From positions 1 to 37,632 of the forward strand of contig CASFSS010000002.1 in assembly GCA_949297445.1 (NCBI GenBank): 37,632 bases of DNA, in the 5' to 3' direction. Below, in pieces: positions 24,453-32,884 of the stretch; position 1 is the first letter of the stretch; each line of letters starts with the position of its first letter. The translations under genes were made by a program, and so were the position numbers. The stretch comes from an uncultured bacterium. GTDB taxonomy: Bacteria; Bacillota_I; Bacilli_A; RFN20; CAG-826. The notes below the pieces were generated by a model that was not told where the DNA came from, ran no database searches, and saw only the letters and a program-made list of their open reading frames with translations.

Positions 24453-25672
24453 TTGGAACAATCGAAGAATTAGAATTATTTTTTCTTGAGCACGATTTGC
24501 CCGTTTATTCGCGGGAAAATTTTGATAATTTCGTCGATAAAAAACACATTGGTTTAAATGTGCCATCCATTCATATAACAGGTACGAACGGAAAAGGTTC
24601 GACCGCAAATTTTATCTATAACATATATCGTAGTGCCGGCTATCGAGTTGGCATGTATTTATCGCCCTATTTTGGCTCTTGCTTAAAATCCATTTATTTA
24701 GCCGGTGAAAATATTAAAATCGAAGACTATTTACGCATCTTTAATTTTTATTACGACGATTTTATCAAATTCAATTTAACCTCTTTCGAGATGCAAACAA
24801 TTGTTGCTTATAGCTTTTTTAACGAACAAAAAGTTGATTTAGCAATTATTGAGGTAGGCATGGGTGGTGATATCGATGCGACAAACATTATTACTCCTCT
24901 TTTATCCATCATTACATCGGTCAGCCTCGAACATACTTCCTATTTAGGAAGAAGTGTTTCCGAAATCGCTCATACAAAAGCGGGCATAATTAAAGAAAGA
25001 CGACCTTGTCTAGTGGGGAAGTTAGATGAAAGTGCTTTGTTTGCCGTCAAAGAAGTAGCCAATTATTTTGACGCAAAAGTATATATTGTCGATGACTTTC
25101 ATCATGAGCAAATTGATGGGGAAACAATCAAATTCGATTATTATCCTTACCACGATTTAAAAATAAGAACCCATTCTTTTTATCAGTTGAAGAATGCTTC
25201 TATCGCCGTCGAAGCGATTAAGATTTTGATGGATAAATTTGTCGTTGAGGAAAAGGCAATTAAGGCCGGCTTAAGCGAGCCTCTTTTAGAGTATAGATAT
25301 GAATTTTTAAATAGTAATACTATCATCGACGGCGCTCATAATCCAGAAGCCGTCAGCAATTTGGTAGAAACGCTTGAAAAAGATATAAAGCGGCCAATTC
25401 ACGTCCTTTTTGCCTCTTTTCGTGACAAAAATATTGATTTGATTTTGCCGATGCTCCAAAAGGCTTCTTCTAGCGTGACCATTACGACTTTTCCTCATAA
25501 AAGAAGTCGCACCAAAGAAGAGTACTTTTTGTATTTAGATGATTACCAATTTGTCGACGATTATTTAAAGGCTTATCTTTCGTTAACGGAACAATATCCA
25601 GATGATGTCATTTTAATAACGGGCTCGCTATATTTTGTCTCCTTATTTAAGGAGGAATTTAAAAAATTATGA
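24449..25672 (+). CDS. folC: Folylpolyglutamate synthase / dihydrofolate synthase
   Basis: The 407-residue Mur-ligase-family enzyme adds glutamate to folates using ATP. The P-loop HITGTNGKGSTANF is at about residues 42-55. The Mg-binding IEVGMGGDIDATNII, the SLEHTSYLG region and the KAGIIK lysine motif follow, and the C-terminal domain begins near NTIIDGAHNPEA. Order and spacing are complete. Overlaps of 4 bp with smpB and with the folate S-component gene imply one transcript. No other folate-biosynthesis gene is present, which suits a cell that salvages folate with the transporter encoded next and traps it by polyglutamylation. Confidence 0.95.
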   Translation: MIGTIEELELFFLEHDLPVYSRENFDNFVDKKHIGLNVPSIHITGTNGKGSTANFIYNIYRSAGYRVGMYLSPYFGSCLKSIYLAGENIKIEDYLRIFNFYYDDFIKFNLTSFEMQTIVAYSFFNEQKVDLAIIEVGMGGDIDATNIITPLLSIITSVSLEHTSYLGRSVSEIAHTKAGIIKERRPCLVGKLDESALFAVKEVANYFDAKVYIVDDFHHEQIDGETIKFDYYPYHDLKIRTHSFYQLKNASIAVEAIKILMDKFVVEEKAIKAGLSEPLLEYRYEFLNSNTIIDGAHNPEAVSNLVETLEKDIKRPIHVLFASFRDKNIDLILPMLQKASSSVTITTFPHKRSRTKEEYFLYLDDYQFVDDYLKAYLSLTEQYPDDVILITGSLYFVSLFKEEFKKL

Positions 25673-26502
25673 TTATTAAATTAGATCAAATTCATAAAAT
25701 TACTATTGGCGCGATACTTTTGGTATTGATAATTATTTTTACAAGAGTATTGGCCATCGGCAATATTGAGCCCATCCCCTTTTTAAGAATTTCGATTGGC
25801 CCTTCTTTAATTATTTTGTCTTCGCTACTATTGGGTCCAATTTATGGTTGCGCCATCGGAGCCTTAAGCGACATTCTGGGCATTGTTATGTTTCCAAATA
25901 ACTACTCAATCAATCCTTTATTCACCTTGGTATACGGTTTATTTGGCCTTTGCCCATGGCTTCTTTATTACGCGATTAAGCGCATTAAAAATGAGAAAAT
26001 TTTATTTGGTATAAGCGCCGCTATTTTATTGTCTTTATGCTTGTTTGTTACCTTTTTCCTTGCTTTTGTTAGCGATTTTAATTTATTTGGTACCGACTAT
26101 CATTTAGATTTATGGGCGCGAATTCTGGTGATTGTATTGAGTTATGTTTTAAGCGCCATCACCATGCTTTCTATTTTCTTTATTGGACGATATTTTAAAA
26201 AGAAAGACGGCAACCATCCCGAAGTAAATAAGATTGCGTTTGTAGCTATTATTAATAATGTTTTATGGATGTTAATCTTAAATTCCATCATTAAAACATT
26301 TTTCTTCGATGTGTCTTTTTTAATAATATTTTTCTCGCAAGCCATTATGTTTTTCTTCGATGTGGTGGTCGCGACATTTGTTGTGACATATTTATTGTTG
26401 CTACTTTTTAAAATTTACCCCGACAAAGTTAATAAAGATAATTTAAAACCGGCAGAACTTAAATTAGGAGAGACCCCTAACGATGAAAACGAAAAAGAAT
26501 AA
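25669..26502 (+). CDS. folT: ECF transporter substrate-binding (S) component, FolT-like
   Basis: The 277-residue membrane protein has about six helices. The segment IPFLRISIGPSLIILSSLLL followed by GPIYGCAIGALSDILG closely follows the FolT/ECF-S pattern, in which small residues in helix 1 contact EcfT. Adjacency to folC, with a 4-bp overlap, supports folate as ligand. It is longer than usual FolT (about 170-200 residues), with extra hydrophobic helices and a charged C-terminal tail after residue 245. It would use the EcfA1/A2/T module encoded at 29422-32013. The ligand is an inference from context. Confidence 0.78.
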   Translation: MIIKLDQIHKITIGAILLVLIIIFTRVLAIGNIEPIPFLRISIGPSLIILSSLLLGPIYGCAIGALSDILGIVMFPNNYSINPLFTLVYGLFGLCPWLLYYAIKRIKNEKILFGISAAILLSLCLFVTFFLAFVSDFNLFGTDYHLDLWARILVIVLSYVLSAITMLSIFFIGRYFKKKDGNHPEVNKIAFVAIINNVLWMLILNSIIKTFFFDVSFLIIFFSQAIMFFFDVVVATFVVTYLLLLLFKIYPDKVNKDNLKPAELKLGETPNDENEKE

Positions 26503-26719
26503 AGAAGAAGAAAATAAATTTTCTGATAGTGAAAAAGAATTATATGACCGTAAACTGGCTCAATATTATGGCGAAGATACCGCTAATAATAATGAGGTAG
26601 TTGAAGAAGAGGCGCCTAAACGAAATAGGCCGGTTCTTTATTATATTTTGCTCGCCTTAATTATCTTGCTTTTTGTGGCGCTAATTGTCATCGTAATTAT
26701 TCTTCTTACCTGTTTTTAA
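26483..26719 (+). CDS. Small tail-anchored membrane protein
   Basis: The 78-residue protein is charged for its first 50 residues (Lys/Glu-rich, with a DSEKELYDRKLAQYYGED helix) and ends with one hydrophobic helix (about 53-76) and CF. It overlaps the end of the FolT-like gene by 20 bases, with GGAG about 12 bases upstream of ATG. The function is unknown. The charged-head plus C-terminal anchor layout is common in uncharacterised small proteins of this lineage. Confidence 0.6.
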   Translation: MKTKKNKEEENKFSDSEKELYDRKLAQYYGEDTANNNEVVEEEAPKRNRPVLYYILLALIILLFVALIVIVIILLTCF

Positions 26720-26720
26720 T

Positions 26721-26731
26721 TGTTATACAAT
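26721..26731 (+). promoter_or_regulatory. Extended -10 of a probably leaderless GH13 mRNA
   Basis: TGTTATACAAT at 26721-26731 can be read as an extended -10 (TGT + TATACA) or as -10 TACAAT at 26726-26731. Either puts the transcription start within a base or two of the ATG at 26738. No Shine-Dalgarno is present and the -35 (TTCTTA, 26703-26708) is poor, as expected for an extended -10 promoter. Confidence 0.45.
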
Positions 26732-26737
26732 AAAAAT

Positions 26738-28369
26738 ATGGAAAAAAAATTTTATTTAGAAAATGTAGTTTATCAAATTTATCCGCGTTCTTTTTGTGAC
26801 TCTAATGGCGATGGGATTGGTGACATTAACGGAATAATTTCTAAACTCGATTACTTGCAAGATTTAGGTGTTGGCATTCTTTGGCTCTCGCCTATTTATA
26901 AATCCCCTTTAGATGATATTGGCTATGACGTTTCCGATTATATGGATATCCATCCAGATTATGGAACATTAGCGGATATGGATAATCTCATTAGCGAGGC
27001 TAAAAAGCGTGGCATGCGAATTGTGATGGATTTGGTTGTCAACCATACATCTGACGAACATGCTTGGTTTATTGCTAGCAAAGATATTAACTCCCCTTAC
27101 CACAAGTTTTATTATTGGCGAAAGGGGCGCGCTAACAATAAAAAACCTCCTAATAATTGGGATTCAATGTTTTCTGGTTCGGCGTGGAAATACGATAAAG
27201 ATGTCGATATGTGGTACTTACATCTATATGGCGAAAAGCAAGTTGATTTAGATTACCACAATGAGGAAGTTATTCAAGAAGTTGAAAAAATATTGAAATT
27301 TTGGCTCGATCGAGGAGTATATGGTTTCCGTTGTGATGTCATAAATCAAATTTATAAAACAAGTTTAGCAAATGGTCGTAAACGTCTTTATATGACCGGC
27401 AAGGAACACTATTTAAATCAGCCTGGTAATCACCTTATTTTGAAACGATTTTATGACGATGTCTTTTCTAAATATGATTGTTTTACGGTGGGAGAAACAT
27501 ATAACATCGATATAAACGAAACGAAGAAGTTTGTCGATCATGAATTGACAATGTGTTTCAATTTTGAACATTTAAATCTTGAACGTGCGAAGATACCTGT
27601 TTTTAAGAAAAAATATCGTCCAGCTACCCTTAAAAAAGTTATTAAAAAATGGCAAGAAAATCTCGATTGGAATACAAATGTTTTTGAAAATCACGACCAA
27701 CATCGTTCAATAGAGCGATTTGGCAGTTTGGATTACTATGAAGAAAGTGGCAAAATGTTAGCGATGCTACTTTTGACTTTGCGAGGTACACCTTATATTT
27801 ATCAAGGTGAGGAAATCGGCATGGCGGATAATTCTTATGCCTCTTTAGATGAAATTAATGATATTAGTGCACATAAAGTATATGCTCAAATAAAGAAAAT
27901 ATTCCCATTTTTTAGCGAAAAGAAAATTATGGAAATGGTCGATTTGAATAATCGTGACCATAGTCGTACACCAATGCAATGGGATGACTCCATGTACGGT
28001 GGCTTTTCCACTTCTAAACCTTGGATTAAAGATAATCCGGTCGATTGTCAAAGAACCAATGTAAAAAAGGCCCTCGCTGACCCGACAAGTCTTTTCCATT
28101 TTTATAAAGAACTAATTAGAATTCGCAAAGATAATCCCGTATTAAGTTATGGAAAAATACGCTTTTTGCCAGCGAATAAAAATGTGCTTGCCTATTATCG
28201 ATACGATAATAATGATTCTTTTTTAGTAGTCGTTAATTTAGCGAAGAAAAAAATCAAAAACGCCTTTTATGAAGATGGCGAAATTGTCTTATCTTCCTAT
28301 CAGCGTAAAGATTTATTATCTTTGGATTACTTAATGCCTTACGAGTGCTATTTAGTGAAATGTAAATAA
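26738..28369 (+). CDS. GH13 oligo-alpha-1,6-glucosidase family enzyme
   Basis: ATG 26738 gives 543 residues starting MEKKFYLENVVYQIYPRSF; the in-frame TTG at 26720 lies upstream of the likely -10 and is rejected. The GH13 barrel is complete: nucleophile Asp200 (GFRCDVIN), acid/base Glu253 (TVGETYN) and transition-state Asp320 (ENHDQHR). The VVNHTSDEHAWF motif is typical of the oligo-1,6-glucosidase / dextran glucosidase / trehalose-6-phosphate hydrolase group. A valine after the nucleophile (CDV) is the form linked to alpha-1,6 specificity. No signal peptide, so it acts on imported isomaltose-type sugars or limit-dextrin fragments. The trehalose-6-phosphate alternative cannot be excluded. Confidence 0.9.
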   Translation: MEKKFYLENVVYQIYPRSFCDSNGDGIGDINGIISKLDYLQDLGVGILWLSPIYKSPLDDIGYDVSDYMDIHPDYGTLADMDNLISEAKKRGMRIVMDLVVNHTSDEHAWFIASKDINSPYHKFYYWRKGRANNKKPPNNWDSMFSGSAWKYDKDVDMWYLHLYGEKQVDLDYHNEEVIQEVEKILKFWLDRGVYGFRCDVINQIYKTSLANGRKRLYMTGKEHYLNQPGNHLILKRFYDDVFSKYDCFTVGETYNIDINETKKFVDHELTMCFNFEHLNLERAKIPVFKKKYRPATLKKVIKKWQENLDWNTNVFENHDQHRSIERFGSLDYYEESGKMLAMLLLTLRGTPYIYQGEEIGMADNSYASLDEINDISAHKVYAQIKKIFPFFSEKKIMEMVDLNNRDHSRTPMQWDDSMYGGFSTSKPWIKDNPVDCQRTNVKKALADPTSLFHFYKELIRIRKDNPVLSYGKIRFLPANKNVLAYYRYDNNDSFLVVVNLAKKKIKNAFYEDGEIVLSSYQRKDLLSLDYLMPYECYLVKCK

Positions 28370-28372
28370 TTT

Positions 28373-28798
28373 TTATTTAATATTGGATATTTTCTCATGG
28401 TTTATTAAATATTCAATGATTGTTTTTCGCGTGATAATGCCGATAAATGATCCATAATCATCGACGACGGGCACAAAATTTTGTTGGTAAATTAAATAGA
28501 CTAAATCGTCAATGTTTTTATCAATTTTAATCGATGAAACATCGCGGTGGCGCGGAATAGATAAAATATTTATAGTATGCAATTTTTCAAATGCGGCGGG
28601 ATTGTGTTTAATATACATTAAGATGTCGCCTTCAGAAATCGTTCCAATATATTTGCCATCCTTTGACAAAATGGGAATGGCTGAGTAACGATGAAAATCC
28701 ATTTTTTCTAGCACTTGACGAGCAGAAAAATTTTCATAAACGAATTCAACTTCATTCTTAGGCAAAAGAAAGAAAAGGATATTTGGGCTTTTATTCAT
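28373..28798 (-). CDS. Tandem CBS-domain protein
   Basis: The 141-residue protein consists almost entirely of two CBS motifs: about residues 20-65 (SARQVLEKMDFHRYSAIPIL, GKYIGTISEGDIL) and 90-135 (NIDDLVYLIYQQNFVPVVDD, GSFIGIITRKTIIEYL). CBS pairs bind adenine nucleotides such as AMP, ATP or c-di-AMP and act as energy or second-messenger sensors; the sequence does not show which ligand. It is convergent with the GH13 gene (3 bp between stops) and divergent from the dCMP deaminase operon, with operator-like palindromes between. The Shine-Dalgarno (GAAAG) is weak. It could be a c-di-AMP-sensing CbpB-type protein. Confidence 0.8.
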   Translation of the reverse strand: MNKSPNILFFLLPKNEVEFVYENFSARQVLEKMDFHRYSAIPILSKDGKYIGTISEGDILMYIKHNPAAFEKLHTINILSIPRHRDVSSIKIDKNIDDLVYLIYQQNFVPVVDDYGSFIGIITRKTIIEYLINHEKISNIK

Positions 28799-28835
28799 AC
28801 TTTCATTTAAAACATAAATGGTAAAAACTTCAAGA

Positions 28836-28879
28836 AAAAATAGTCACTATTTTTACGTTGACTGCTTTATCTAGATAAA
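28836..28879. promoter_or_regulatory. Two palindromes in the divergent CBS / dCMP deaminase promoter region
   Basis: AAAAATAGT-C-ACTATTTTT (28836-28854) is a perfect 9-bp inverted repeat, and TTTATCTAGATAAA (28866-28879) is a perfect 14-bp palindrome, 11 bp apart. A -35-like TTGACT (28858-28863) lies between them, facing the deaminase gene, with TATATA at 28883-28888. A second -10, TATAAT, lies at 28910-28915. On the minus strand TTGAAG, 16 bp and TTTAAA next to the first palindrome could drive the CBS gene. The arrangement looks like operators controlling divergent genes. Confidence 0.5.
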
Positions 28880-28943
28880 TTCTATATATAAATTTTAACT
28901 CATTTATTTTATAATAAACGGGCTTAATCTTGAGGTGATAATT

Positions 28944-29420
28944 ATGAGTAAATACAACAATATTTCTTGGGATGAATACTTTATGGGTATCGCCGTCCTT
29001 TCTTCATTAAGAAGCAAAGATCCTAACACAAAAGTTGGCGCGGCAATTGTCGATGATGATCATAAAGTAGTTTCAATCGGCTATAATGGAATGCCAACCG
29101 GCATTGACGAAGAGAAAATTTCATGGAATCGTGGTGAAGGCTTAGATTCTAAATATCTATATGTCTGTCACGCAGAATTTAATGCCATCTTGAATACGCG
29201 CAATGGCAGTGCGTTAAAAGGTTGTACCTTATATGTGACGTTATTTCCTTGTAACGAATGCACGAAAGCAATCATTCAAACAGGTATTAAAGAAATTGTT
29301 TATTTAGATAATAAATACGCTGATGTTATAACGACAGTCGCTTCACGAAAGATGCTTGAATTAGCCGGCGTAAAAATTCGTAAATATGAAGGGAAGACAC
29401 CTAATATAAATTTTGCTTAA
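28944..29420 (+). CDS. dCMP/cytidine deaminase-family protein (ComEB-like)
   Basis: ATG 28944 is chosen because GAGGTGA (28932-28938) lies 5 bases upstream; the in-frame GTG at 28935 falls within that site. The 158-residue product carries the zinc and catalytic motifs CHAEFNAI (zinc-binding His, catalytic Glu) and PCNEC (two zinc-binding Cys). The opening WDEYFMGIAVLSSLRSKDPNTKVGAAIV is typical of deoxycytidylate deaminases, as is the TGI substrate region. It makes dUMP for dTMP synthesis. It leads the ecf-truA transcript. Confidence 0.9.
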   Translation: MSKYNNISWDEYFMGIAVLSSLRSKDPNTKVGAAIVDDDHKVVSIGYNGMPTGIDEEKISWNRGEGLDSKYLYVCHAEFNAILNTRNGSALKGCTLYVTLFPCNECTKAIIQTGIKEIVYLDNKYADVITTVASRKMLELAGVKIRKYEGKTPNINFA

Positions 29421-29421
29421 A

Positions 29422-30228
29422 ATGAAAGCCGTCGAAGTTAAAAATCTTTCTTATGCCTATATTGAAAATCAAGATGTTTTAAAGAACGTCTCTTTTTCGC
29501 TTGAAAAAGGAGCCTCGTTATCAATTGTTGGCGAGAACGGTTCAGGCAAATCAACCTTAGTGAAATTATTGGTTGGCTTGCTTCACTCTAGTCGAGGAGA
29601 GATTCTCATTAACGATAATCCGCTCAAACTAGGCAAAAATAGCATTTCGATTGTCTTTCAAAATCCCGACAATCAATTTATTGCAACGACCGTAGAAGAC
29701 GATATAGCTTTTGGCTTAGAAAATTATTGTGTGCCACCAAATGAAATGAAAGACATCATTATCAAATACGCCACGATGGTCGGGATGGATAAATATTTGA
29801 GTCGCGCGCCCGAAACATTGAGCGGTGGACAAAAGCAGCGCGTGGCGATTGCGGGCGTTTTAGCGCTCAATTCCGACATCATTATTTTTGATGAGGCGAC
29901 GAGCATGCTCGATCCGGAAGGAAAGAAAGATTTTTATAAAACGCTAACTAAATTGCGCAAAGAAAAGCCAGAGTTAACGACCATTTTTATTACGCACGAT
30001 GAAGAAGAGGTCTTTATGTCCGATTACATTATGGTCTTAAATCAAGGTGAGATTAAAATGTTTGGCAGCAATTTAGACATCTATAATCAAAGGGAAGAAT
30101 ATCAAAAATATGGTTTAAAATTACCCTTTTTGTTTCGTTTGGAAGATGCTTTAAAAAAAGTCGGCCTCGATGTCGGACATAATAGTTCGTTAAAAGAAAT
30201 TAAGGAGAAATTGCATGATATCCTTTGA
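29422..30228 (+). CDS. ecfA1: ECF transporter ATPase EcfA1
   Basis: ATG 29422 gives 268 residues; an in-frame TTG at 29413 overlaps the deaminase gene. Walker A GENGSGKST, signature LSGGQKQRVAIAG, Walker B IIIFDEATSMLD and ITHDEEE are all present, together with the VFQNPDNQF Q-loop typical of EcfA1. With EcfA2 it forms the ATPase heterodimer that powers vitamin uptake by exchangeable S components. It lies one base after the deaminase stop without its own Shine-Dalgarno, so coupling is likely. Confidence 0.93.
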   Translation: MKAVEVKNLSYAYIENQDVLKNVSFSLEKGASLSIVGENGSGKSTLVKLLVGLLHSSRGEILINDNPLKLGKNSISIVFQNPDNQFIATTVEDDIAFGLENYCVPPNEMKDIIIKYATMVGMDKYLSRAPETLSGGQKQRVAIAGVLALNSDIIIFDEATSMLDPEGKKDFYKTLTKLRKEKPELTTIFITHDEEEVFMSDYIMVLNQGEIKMFGSNLDIYNQREEYQKYGLKLPFLFRLEDALKKVGLDVGHNSSLKEIKEKLHDIL

Positions 30229-31066
30229 AAATGTGTTTTACACTTATGCAATTAAGACGCCTTATGAATGTTTAGCGATTAAAAACATTAATTTCACCAT
30301 TAAAGATGGTGAACTAGTTTTCATTGTTGGGAAAACCGGCTCTGGTAAGTCCACGCTCATTCAACATTTGAACGGATTATTAATTCCTAGCGAAGGAAAA
30401 GTTAAAGTAGATAATTTTGTGCTTTCTAGGAAAAGGAAAGAAGCGACGAAAAAAATAGCGCCATTAAGAAAAAAAGTCGGTGTCGTATTCCAATTTAGCG
30501 AAAATCAATTATTTGAAGATACGCTTGAAAAAGATGTCGCTTTTGGTCCGATGAATTTTAAGGTAAAAAAAGACGATGCCTTAAAGATTGCTCATGAAGC
30601 CTTAAAACAAGTGGGACTAGGCGAAGAATATTTCAAGCGTTCACCTTTTGAACTATCTGGTGGCGAAAAGCGAAAAGCAGCTATCGCGGGCATCTTAGCT
30701 TTAAATCCGGATGTGCTAGTGCTCGACGAGCCCACTTCTGGTTTAGACATGAAATCTAAAAAAGAAGTGATGAAGCTCTTTTTAGAATTAAATCAGCAAG
30801 GAAAAACAGTGATTATTGTGACGCACGATATGAATTTGCTTTTAGAATATGGCAAACGTGTCATCGTCATGAAAGATGGTGAACTCATCGATGATTTAAC
30901 GGTTGGTGATTTCTTCTACCGCGACCATAAATTTGATTTTTTAGAGGTGCCAGAAATAGTGAAGATGCTTCGCCTTCTTTTTGAAGATGGTCATAAACTT
31001 CCATACCGTGAGATTAAAGATGTTGATAGTTTAGCAAGCGAGTTAAAAAAGGAGAGCGAGAAATGA
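30215..31066 (+). CDS. ecfA2: ECF transporter ATPase EcfA2
   Basis: The 283-residue ATPase has Walker A GKTGSGKST, Q-loop VVFQFSENQLFEDT, signature LSGGEKRKAAIAG, Walker B LVLDEPTSGLD and VTHDMN. The FSENQLFEDT form distinguishes EcfA2 from EcfA1. AAGGAG lies 7 bases before ATG and the gene overlaps ecfA1 by 14 bases. The conserved order ecfA1-ecfA2-ecfT-truA supports the assignment. Confidence 0.94.
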   Translation: MISFENVFYTYAIKTPYECLAIKNINFTIKDGELVFIVGKTGSGKSTLIQHLNGLLIPSEGKVKVDNFVLSRKRKEATKKIAPLRKKVGVVFQFSENQLFEDTLEKDVAFGPMNFKVKKDDALKIAHEALKQVGLGEEYFKRSPFELSGGEKRKAAIAGILALNPDVLVLDEPTSGLDMKSKKEVMKLFLELNQQGKTVIIVTHDMNLLLEYGKRVIVMKDGELIDDLTVGDFFYRDHKFDFLEVPEIVKMLRLLFEDGHKLPYREIKDVDSLASELKKESEK

Positions 31067-32013
31067 AAAATTTTGCTCTCGGTCGTTATGTTCCCTACAA
31101 TTCGTTTTTGCATCGATTAGATCCTCGCAACAAACTTTTTTGTTTGGTGGCGTTGATGATTGCTGTTTTTTATGGCTATTCCAGTTGGGAAATTACTTTT
31201 ATTGTCGCCGGTTGTCTCTTTGCCTTTATCTTTGTCTTGATGATGATTGCTCATGTCAGTTTTCGCCAACTTTTTGGCAGTTTAAAGGCGATGTGGTTTT
31301 TAATTTTATTTTTGCTTATCGTCAATTGTGTCGTTCCTTCTTCGCAATACGTTTCGGTCGCCTTTTATATCGGCAATTTTCCCATCTACTGGGATTCCAT
31401 TTTGCAATCATTAAAAATTATTATTCGTTTAGTGTTAATGCTTTCTTTAACGATGATTTTAACTGCAACCACCAAACCTTTAGATTTAACTAACGCGCTT
31501 GAATGGTATATGGCTCCATTAAAGATTATTCGCTTTCCAGTTCATGAGATTGCGATGACAATTTCTTTGGCTTTACGCTTAATTTCTACTTTGTTAGAAG
31601 AAACTGAACAAATTATGAAGGCGCAATCATCGCGCGGTGTCGATTTTAAACATGGCGGCTTAAAGACTAAAATTAGAGCGGTTGTTTCTTTGATTGTGCC
31701 GCTATTTGTCTCTTCCTTTAAGCGTTCGGATGAGTTGGCGGACGCCATGACGGCCAGAGGCTATAATCCGCGTGCCAAACGCACAAGATATCATAAGCTG
31801 ACATGGTCTTTTGCCGACACTTCCACTTTTATTTTATCGGCCGCCATTATGTCTGGTGTCATCGTTATTTCTTCCTTGGCCTTTACCATTGAAACGCCAA
31901 CCTTTATTCCATGGTTTATCATCGCTATCTTTGCAATCATTTTTTGGATGATACTTACCGGCATTATTGACCGCTATCTTTTAGAAAGAAGAAACAAAAA
32001 ACATGCGTTATAA
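31063..32013 (+). CDS. ecfT: ECF transporter transmembrane component EcfT
   Basis: The 316-residue protein starts with the family motif FLHRLDPRNKLF and has about five to six membrane helices. The two coupling helices carry the signature Ala/Ser-Arg-Gly motifs: QSSRGVDFKHGG and MTARGYNPRAKRTRY, which dock into the two ATPases. ATGA overlap with ecfA2 and an 11-base overlap with truA keep it in one translation unit. It is the shared scaffold for all S components in the cell, including the two encoded in this window. Confidence 0.94.
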   Translation: MKNFALGRYVPYNSFLHRLDPRNKLFCLVALMIAVFYGYSSWEITFIVAGCLFAFIFVLMMIAHVSFRQLFGSLKAMWFLILFLLIVNCVVPSSQYVSVAFYIGNFPIYWDSILQSLKIIIRLVLMLSLTMILTATTKPLDLTNALEWYMAPLKIIRFPVHEIAMTISLALRLISTLLEETEQIMKAQSSRGVDFKHGGLKTKIRAVVSLIVPLFVSSFKRSDELADAMTARGYNPRAKRTRYHKLTWSFADTSTFILSAAIMSGVIVISSLAFTIETPTFIPWFIIAIFAIIFWMILTGIIDRYLLERRNKKHAL

Positions 32014-32737
32014 AGTTTTGCTAAGCTATGATGGCACACAATATGCCGGCTATCAAATTCAACCTAATGCCCTCACCATTCAAGGAACGGTTGAAAAGAT
32101 TTTATCGACATTATTGAACGCGTCAATTAAGACATATGCTTCCGGAAGAACCGATGCTGGAGTGCATGCTATAGGGCAATGTCTACACTTTGATTATGAA
32201 AAAGAAATTTTAGATAAGGATAGATTGTTATATTCACTAAACGCGGTTGCACCTAAAGATATTCATTTTCTTTCTTTCGAAGCGGTGGATGAAAATTTTC
32301 ACGCTCGCTTTTCTTGTCAAAGTAAAGTTTATAAATATTTTGTCAATTATGGTCGTTATGATTTGTTCTATCGTAACTATAGTTATTTTTATCATTACCA
32401 ACTTGATTTTGCAAAATTAGAGAAGACGATGAAACTATTGCTAGGTACCCATTGTTTTAAAAATTTTACTAGCAAAGAGGAAGACGAAGATAACTTTGTA
32501 CGAACTATTTTTGACGTCAAAATAGAGCACATCGACGATCATCTTTTTGCCCTTGTTTTTGAGGGCGATGGCTTTATGCGATATATGGTTAGAATGTTAG
32601 TTATGAACTTATTAGAGGTGGCGTCAAATAGACTAAGCGAAGCGGAATTTAAGCAAACGCTCGAGAATGTTACCCGTCATATCACGGCAAATAAGGCACC
32701 GGCACACGGATTATTTTTGTATTCTGTCAAATATTAA
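32003..32737 (+). CDS. truA: tRNA pseudouridine synthase A (38-40)
   Basis: The 244-residue enzyme converts U38-U40 of tRNA anticodon arms to pseudouridine. The catalytic motif SGRTDAGVHA contains Asp51. The N-terminal YDGTQYAGYQIQP and the later FEGDGFMRYMVRMLV helix are family signatures. Length is normal (about 245). It follows ecfT with an 11-base overlap, the usual Bacillota order. In many relatives rplM follows directly, whereas here three other genes intervene. Confidence 0.96.
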   Translation: MRYKVLLSYDGTQYAGYQIQPNALTIQGTVEKILSTLLNASIKTYASGRTDAGVHAIGQCLHFDYEKEILDKDRLLYSLNAVAPKDIHFLSFEAVDENFHARFSCQSKVYKYFVNYGRYDLFYRNYSYFYHYQLDFAKLEKTMKLLLGTHCFKNFTSKEEDEDNFVRTIFDVKIEHIDDHLFALVFEGDGFMRYMVRMLVMNLLEVASNRLSEAEFKQTLENVTRHITANKAPAHGLFLYSVKY

Positions 32738-32827
32738 TATTGTTCAAAAGAAGTGGTTTTTGCAGGGATTTTTTATTAAACAAGGCGTATTTTATTATTT
32801 TTTTGCGCAAATGTGCGCGTTAAAAGG

Positions 32828-32855
32828 TTACATTTATTCGTTTTGGTGCTAAAAT
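32828..32855 (+). promoter_or_regulatory. Promoter of the YebC-family gene
   Basis: TTACAT (32828-32833), 16 bp and TAAAAT (32850-32855), the latter preceded by TGC as an extended -10, form a plausible sigma-A promoter 29 bases before the ATG. TTAGGAGA is the ribosome binding site. Confidence 0.5.
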
Positions 32856-32884
32856 ATGAGCGTTAATTTTAGGAGACTTTTATT

